In this document: positions 60,815 to 64,000 of the stretch, in pieces
Layout: every line of letters begins with the position of its first letter
How positions within the stretch are numbered: the stretch's first letter is position 1
The notes under the pieces: generated by a model
What the model was told of the DNA's origin: nothing
The model's database searches: none
Seen by the model: the letters and a program-made list of their open reading frames with translations, nothing else
Translations under genes and position numbers: made by a program
Assembly: GCA_910587015.1 (NCBI GenBank)
Contig: CAJUME010000012.1
Span: 62,001-126,000, forward strand
Direction of reading: 5' to 3'
From: an uncultured Christensenella sp.
GTDB taxonomy: Bacteria; Bacillota; Clostridia; Christensenellales; Borkfalkiaceae
Length of the DNA stretch: 64,000 nt

Positions 60815-61060
60815 TTGATTTTTTAAGCATTGTATTGTAAAATTAATTTAATTTTATTCTGTAACGGTTCAGCGGTGCAAAAGGCGGCAAAAGTCAGACG
60901 CAGGTCGCCAAAAGCTTAACCGAATTATTACACGCAACCCGCCTTGGGAACGGCAGCATTGACCAAAGCAAAGCCGAACATACATATTTTAATAAAATAA
61001 CCCGAACGTAACGCCCCAAAGCAAAAGCGGGTTATGTAGTTAACATAACCCGCTTCTTTT
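60815..61060 (+). ncRNA. Candidate small RNA transcription unit
   Basis: In the gene-free stretch 60574-61065 a plus-strand promoter candidate (TTGATT 60815-60820, 17 bp, TAAAAT 60838-60843) is followed by about 210 bp without a usable reading frame, ending at the hairpin and T-rich run at 61025-61060. The interior can pair GGTT...AACC around GGCG...CGCC (60866-60926), suggesting a structured RNA. I recognise no known RNA family (checked by eye against 6S, SRP and common riboswitch cores). Confidence 0.4.
61025..61060. terminator. Bidirectional terminator between the candidate sRNA and the 20-residue peptide gene
   Basis: 13-bp stem AAGCGGGTTATGT / ACATAACCCGCTT (61025-61037, 61043-61055) with a 5-nt loop; CTTTT follows on both strands. 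Confidence 0.8.
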
Positions 61061-61065
61061 GAATT

Positions 61066-61128
61066 TTAGCACCAGATGATTACGATAACTTGGTGCAAAA
61101 TCGATAAGTATTTACGAATGAGCCACAT
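61066..61128 (-). CDS. 20-residue hydrophobic peptide gene
   Basis: ATG 61126-61128 to TAA 61066-61068 encodes MWLIRKYLSILHQVIVIIWC. An ideal AAGGAGG ribosome site (61141-61135) lies 6 nt before the ATG, a TATAAT hexamer (61153-61148) lies upstream without a clear -35, and an intrinsic terminator follows 6 bp after the stop. The peptide is amphipathic to hydrophobic with a basic RK pair and a C-terminal Cys. It is divergent from a GHKL sensor kinase gene 108 bp away. Possible roles are a signalling peptide sensed by that kinase, a PSM-like or type I toxin-like membrane peptide, or a leader peptide. None is shown. It is not AgrD-like in length or motif. The overlapping earlier ATG is only 1 nt from the ribosome site and unlikely. 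Confidence 0.65.
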   Translation of the reverse strand: MWLIRKYLSILHQVIVIIWC

Positions 61129-61235
61129 ACCATACCTCCTTAAAAAAATTATAAAGTAAGGAGAATTTTGGCGATATTATTTTGTATTATTCGGTTTTAT
61201 TCGGGTTTTGTTGCTATGAATAATTATTAAGAATT

Positions 61236-62702
61236 ATGATAGATTTTATTGTTAATATAATTAGGTTTTTGACAATTTTATTTTGCACGTTATACGCTTA
61301 TGTAAAAATTACGGGCAATAAATTAAGACCGATACATTTACTGTATATTCCCGCCTTTGCAATCTGCTCTGCTGGGCTGCACTTTGTTTGGGTTTATTTC
61401 AGACTTGCAGTATCCGTATGCCTGCTTGTTATATGCGTGCTTGCATTTTTTATAGGGTTTCGCCGAAGGTTTTACAATACGCTTACATTAAGCACAATAG
61501 CGCTCGGAATAATTGTGTTTTTTATGTCGGTTTCTACAATAATAGCTTCCCTTGCCGTAGTTCCGTTTTTTGACCTTTTGACTAAAAATCAGCAAAGCTT
61601 TGTTACAATTGCAATTTTCAGCTTTTTAATGATATTGTCTACTTTTTTGATTTTCAAAATAAAGAAGTTTAAAAAAGGAATTGCTCCCATAACAAATGAC
61701 GATATTTTTGAAAAGCTGTTGTTTATCAGTGCAATCTGTATTTTTGGAATGACATTAACCTACACCTCGCACGGACGAGGCACATTTGTTGATTTAGCTT
61801 TCATATTTATATTGTTCTGCTGTCTTTCCATAATTCTCGGCTGGCGCAAAATGACCGCCAACAGCTACCGCAAAAATATTCTGGACAGAAATGTCGAGGT
61901 TTTGGAATACAGCGCAAGGGAATACAACGCCGAGCGCGAAAGGCTTGCAGAGCAAAACAGCGAATTAGCTAAAATTATCCACCGCGACAATAAGCTTTTG
62001 CCCGCAATGGAGCTTTCCGTCAAGTCGCTTCTGGAAAGGTACCCCGACGACACGCAAGCCAAAGAGCTTTTGCAAGGACTTAACAAGCTGTTTGCCGAGC
62101 GCGCCAACGCAGTAGAAAGCTTCCGCTCGGAGGCGACTATTTTACAAACCTCGGGCGATGTTACGATTGACTCCGTTCTCGGGTTTTTGAATGCGAAGGC
62201 CGCCGACTACAAGGTTGAATTCATTGCCGAGGCCGAAGAGGGCGCGGTGGAATTTTTCAGAGAACAGTTTAAAGAGCTGACTGACTTCAACGCAATTTTA
62301 TGCGATTTGGGCGAGAACGCGCTTATCGCCGCAAGGCATGTTGAAAACGGAAAGGTTAAAGCCGTGCTTGACTATGCGGGCGGAATTGCCACCTTAAAGC
62401 TTTACGACAACGGCGCGCTGTTTGACGAAAAAGTTATTGCGGAAATGGGCAGGACGGAAATAACCACTCACAAGAACGACGGCGGCAGCGGCATAGGGCT
62501 TGTTACCGCGTTCAAAATTTTGAAAAAGTACTCCGCCTCTATCTGCATTGACGAGGTTCTGGCAGAGGACGCGTGCAAGGCAGACGGCTATGCAAAGTGC
62601 ATTGTTATCCGCGCTGACGGCAACGGTCGGCGGGTGATTAAGACCGAACGCGACAGCGTTAAAAAAATTGCGGCAAGCCGCAGCGATTTGACTGTGGAAT
62701 AA
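61236..62702 (+). CDS. Orphan GHKL-family membrane sensor kinase
   Basis: 488 residues. Six or so membrane helices fill residues 1-200, as in AgrC-type receptors. A coiled coil (~215-245, YSAREYNAERERLAEQNSELAK) leads to the H-box IIHRDNKLLPAMEL with likely phospho-acceptor H249. The ATPase domain has the N-box CDLGENALIAA and the G-box GSGIGLVTAFKIL. No LytTR response regulator is nearby, so its partner lies elsewhere. The ribosome site is weak. It is divergent from the 20-residue peptide gene, which makes that peptide a candidate ligand or a regulated target by position only. Confidence 0.88.
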   Translation: MIDFIVNIIRFLTILFCTLYAYVKITGNKLRPIHLLYIPAFAICSAGLHFVWVYFRLAVSVCLLVICVLAFFIGFRRRFYNTLTLSTIALGIIVFFMSVSTIIASLAVVPFFDLLTKNQQSFVTIAIFSFLMILSTFLIFKIKKFKKGIAPITNDDIFEKLLFISAICIFGMTLTYTSHGRGTFVDLAFIFILFCCLSIILGWRKMTANSYRKNILDRNVEVLEYSAREYNAERERLAEQNSELAKIIHRDNKLLPAMELSVKSLLERYPDDTQAKELLQGLNKLFAERANAVESFRSEATILQTSGDVTIDSVLGFLNAKAADYKVEFIAEAEEGAVEFFREQFKELTDFNAILCDLGENALIAARHVENGKVKAVLDYAGGIATLKLYDNGALFDEKVIAEMGRTEITTHKNDGGSGIGLVTAFKILKKYSASICIDEVLAEDACKADGYAKCIVIRADGNGRRVIKTERDSVKKIAASRSDLTVE

Positions 62703-62722
62703 GGTTTTTATATAAAATAAAT

Positions 62723-62754
62723 CGCCCCCGCGGGACAACTGTCCCGCGGGGGCG
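62723..62754. terminator. Bidirectional terminator between the GHKL kinase and V-ATPase genes
   Basis: Up to 15-bp stem CGCCCCCGCGGGACA / TGTCCCGCGGGGGCG, followed by CGTTTATTT on the plus strand and an AT-rich run on the minus strand. Confidence 0.88.
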
Positions 62755-62774
62755 CGTTTATTTACCTAAAAATA

Positions 62775-63395
62775 TCAGCCGTTGCTCTTTACCTTCATAA
62801 GTCGCACAACGGCGGCGCGCTCGTTTTCGTCAAGCTTGGACTTGATGTATTTTATCGTTTCCTCAAGCTGGGGTATCATAACATATTCAAGCGCGTTCAC
62901 GCGGCGCTTGTTGCGTTCTATCTCGTCCGCCAAAAGCCGCACGGTCTTTTCCGTCTGCGCAAGCTGCAGCATTTTTGGCAGAAGCCTTACCGCACATTCA
63001 ACGGAATAGTCCGCCTCGCTTGTAATTTCGGGATAAGCGTACGGCAACAGCGCGGTTTTCCGGTCGGCTTGCAGGCTAAGCGCGGGCACCTCTACGCCCA
63101 TTATGCTTGCCACTCCGCAGTCTGCCGAAATTGCGACCGAGGGCATTGCAAAGGCCGTTTCCGCCTTATATACGGGCGTTACAGAGCGGGCTACCGAAAA
63201 CTGACGCAGCACCTCGGAAAGCTCCTTTTCCACCTCGTCGCGCAGACGCTTGTTCTCCTTAATGATTACGGAAAAACGGCGAATCATTTCATCGGACTTA
63301 TCCTTTAAAAGCTTGTGTCCGCGGACTGCCGTATTAAGGCGCGCTTTAAGTTTTTTTAACTCCATTCTGGTGGGGTTAACGTTTAATCTTGCCAT
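62775..63395 (-). CDS. ntpD: V-type ATP synthase subunit D
   Basis: 206 residues. The N-terminal MARLNVNPTRMELKKLKARLNTAVRGHKLLKDKSDEMIRRF and the C-terminal NALEYVMIPQLEETIKYIKSKLDENERAAVVRLMKVK are the two ends of the central-rotor coiled coil typical of V/A-type subunit D. It is the last gene of the operon in this window, 49 bp after subunit B, in the usual A-B-D order. Confidence 0.95.
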   Translation of the reverse strand: MARLNVNPTRMELKKLKARLNTAVRGHKLLKDKSDEMIRRFSVIIKENKRLRDEVEKELSEVLRQFSVARSVTPVYKAETAFAMPSVAISADCGVASIMGVEVPALSLQADRKTALLPYAYPEITSEADYSVECAVRLLPKMLQLAQTEKTVRLLADEIERNKRRVNALEYVMIPQLEETIKYIKSKLDENERAAVVRLMKVKSNG

Positions 63396-63444
63396 TTAAA
63401 ACCCAATTTTGCGGAATTAACCCGCATATATGCCTTATTTAACG

Positions 63445-64000
63445 TTATTTCAGATACTTGTCGATATACGCCTGCCGTATTCTTTTCAGCTCGGAAACGG
63501 GCAGAATTTTCAAAAGCTGCCAGCCCAATTCCAGCGTGTCCTCAACCGCGCGGTCGGCGGTAAAGCCTTGATTTATATACAGCTTTTCAAACTCCTCCGC
63601 AAACCTTGCATACAGCTTGTCGGTGTCGGAAAGCGCCGCCTCGCCAAGAATTGCAGAAAGCTCTTTACTCTCCTTGCCCCTTGCATATGCCGCAAATAGC
63701 TGGTTCATGGTGTCGGCATGGTCCTCGCGCGTTTTGCCCTTACCTATGCCCTTGTCCTTAAGGCGGGAAAGGCTTGGCAACACGTCGATAGGCGGGTTAA
63801 TGCCCTTTTTGTACAAGTCGCGCGAAAGTATGATTTGCCCCTCCGTGATATAACCCGTAAGGTCGGGGATAGGGTGCGTTTTGTCGTCCTCGGGCATGGT
63901 TAAAATGGGTATTTGAGTTATAGAGCCCTCGCTGCCGCGGATACGCCCCGCCCTTTCGTACATGGTTGCAAGGTCGGTATACAGATAGCCGGGGTAGCCG
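63445..64000 (-). CDS. ntpB: V-type ATP synthase subunit B (partial, 5' end outside window)
   Basis: The frame is open from the window edge (GYPGYLYTDLATMYERAGRI) to the stop at 63445, about 185 residues, so it continues upstream beyond base 64000. The motifs GSITQIPILTMPEDDKTHPIPDLTGYITEGQI and DVLPSLSRLKDKGIG are subunit-B signatures; B is the non-catalytic nucleotide-binding subunit of the V/A-ATPase head. It may drive ion pumping or ATP synthesis; the coupling ion cannot be told here. Confidence 0.95.
   Translation of the reverse strand, partial: GYPGYLYTDLATMYERAGRIRGSEGSITQIPILTMPEDDKTHPIPDLTGYITEGQIILSRDLYKKGINPPIDVLPSLSRLKDKGIGKGKTREDHADTMNQLFAAYARGKESKELSAILGEAALSDTDKLYARFAEEFEKLYINQGFTADRAVEDTLELGWQLLKILPVSELKRIRQAYIDKYLK

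Noticed and set aside
61066..61134. AgrD-type cyclic autoinducer precursor
   Set aside because: The peptide is only 20 residues, has no charged C-terminal recognition tail and no agrB-like gene is nearby; kept only as an unknown peptide.

Overview
The window looks like a chromosomal segment of an uncultured, probably gut-dwelling, Clostridia-like Bacillota (Firmicutes). That placement is an inference. It rests on the short undivided RpoC, RqcP, PopT (DUF368), V-type ATPase genes, single-chain iron-sulfur serine dehydratase, GHKL and DesK-type sensor kinases, strong AGGAGG ribosome sites and very regular TTGACA-17-TATAAT promoters. No phage, transposon or CRISPR array was seen.

Region 1 (1-14.7 kb) is the most striking part. 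A giant surface protein gene (minus strand, at least 4303 codons, leaving the window at base 1) has a duplicated beta-helix head and a very long stack of Ig-like repeats. Between it and a complete tyrosine recombinase gene lies a 205-bp cassette. It is bounded by two identical 27-bp sites in inverted orientation. Each site has 10-bp inverted arms around a 7-bp asymmetric spacer, the architecture of a tyrosine-recombinase core site. The 151 bp between them carry a near-consensus promoter, which in this assembly points away from the adhesin and into a hairpin plus T-run. I read this as an invertible promoter (phase-variation switch) with its own recombinase, captured in the OFF-like orientation.

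Region 2 (14.7-30.3 kb) is mostly housekeeping: an SDR-zinc-ribbon fusion with an EFR1 flavodoxin/ferredoxin, PopT, rpoC and rpoB (RpoB has an unusual acidic C-terminal tail of about 95 residues), then the overlapping rqcP-ispDF-membrane protein-radA operon. Region 3 (30.3-37.1 kb) is a 2284-residue signal-anchored repeat protein.

Region 4 (37.4-49.9 kb) carries yggS, a small XRE-repressor/small-protein divergon with twin palindromic operators, rpsF-ssb-rpsR, the divergent pair cca/dagK that appears to share one palindromic -35 hexamer, a PAS-PP2C phosphatase, sdaA, a two-component system with a membrane protein, a PepV-type dipeptidase, a DUF362 protein and tRNA-Arg(ACG). Three genes here (yggS, cca, the XRE gene) look leaderless or nearly so.

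Region 5 (50-60.6 kb) is a minus-strand glycan locus: a GT2 glycosyltransferase, a domain-permuted membrane-tethered GH3, a multi-module lipoprotein, a GH16 beta-glucanase lipoprotein and a beta-helix lipoprotein. Together they look like an outer-surface beta-glucan binding and hydrolysis set. Region 6 (60.6-64 kb) has a candidate small RNA, a divergent 20-residue peptide gene with a strong ribosome site, an orphan GHKL sensor kinase and the end of a V-type ATPase operon (B partial, D).
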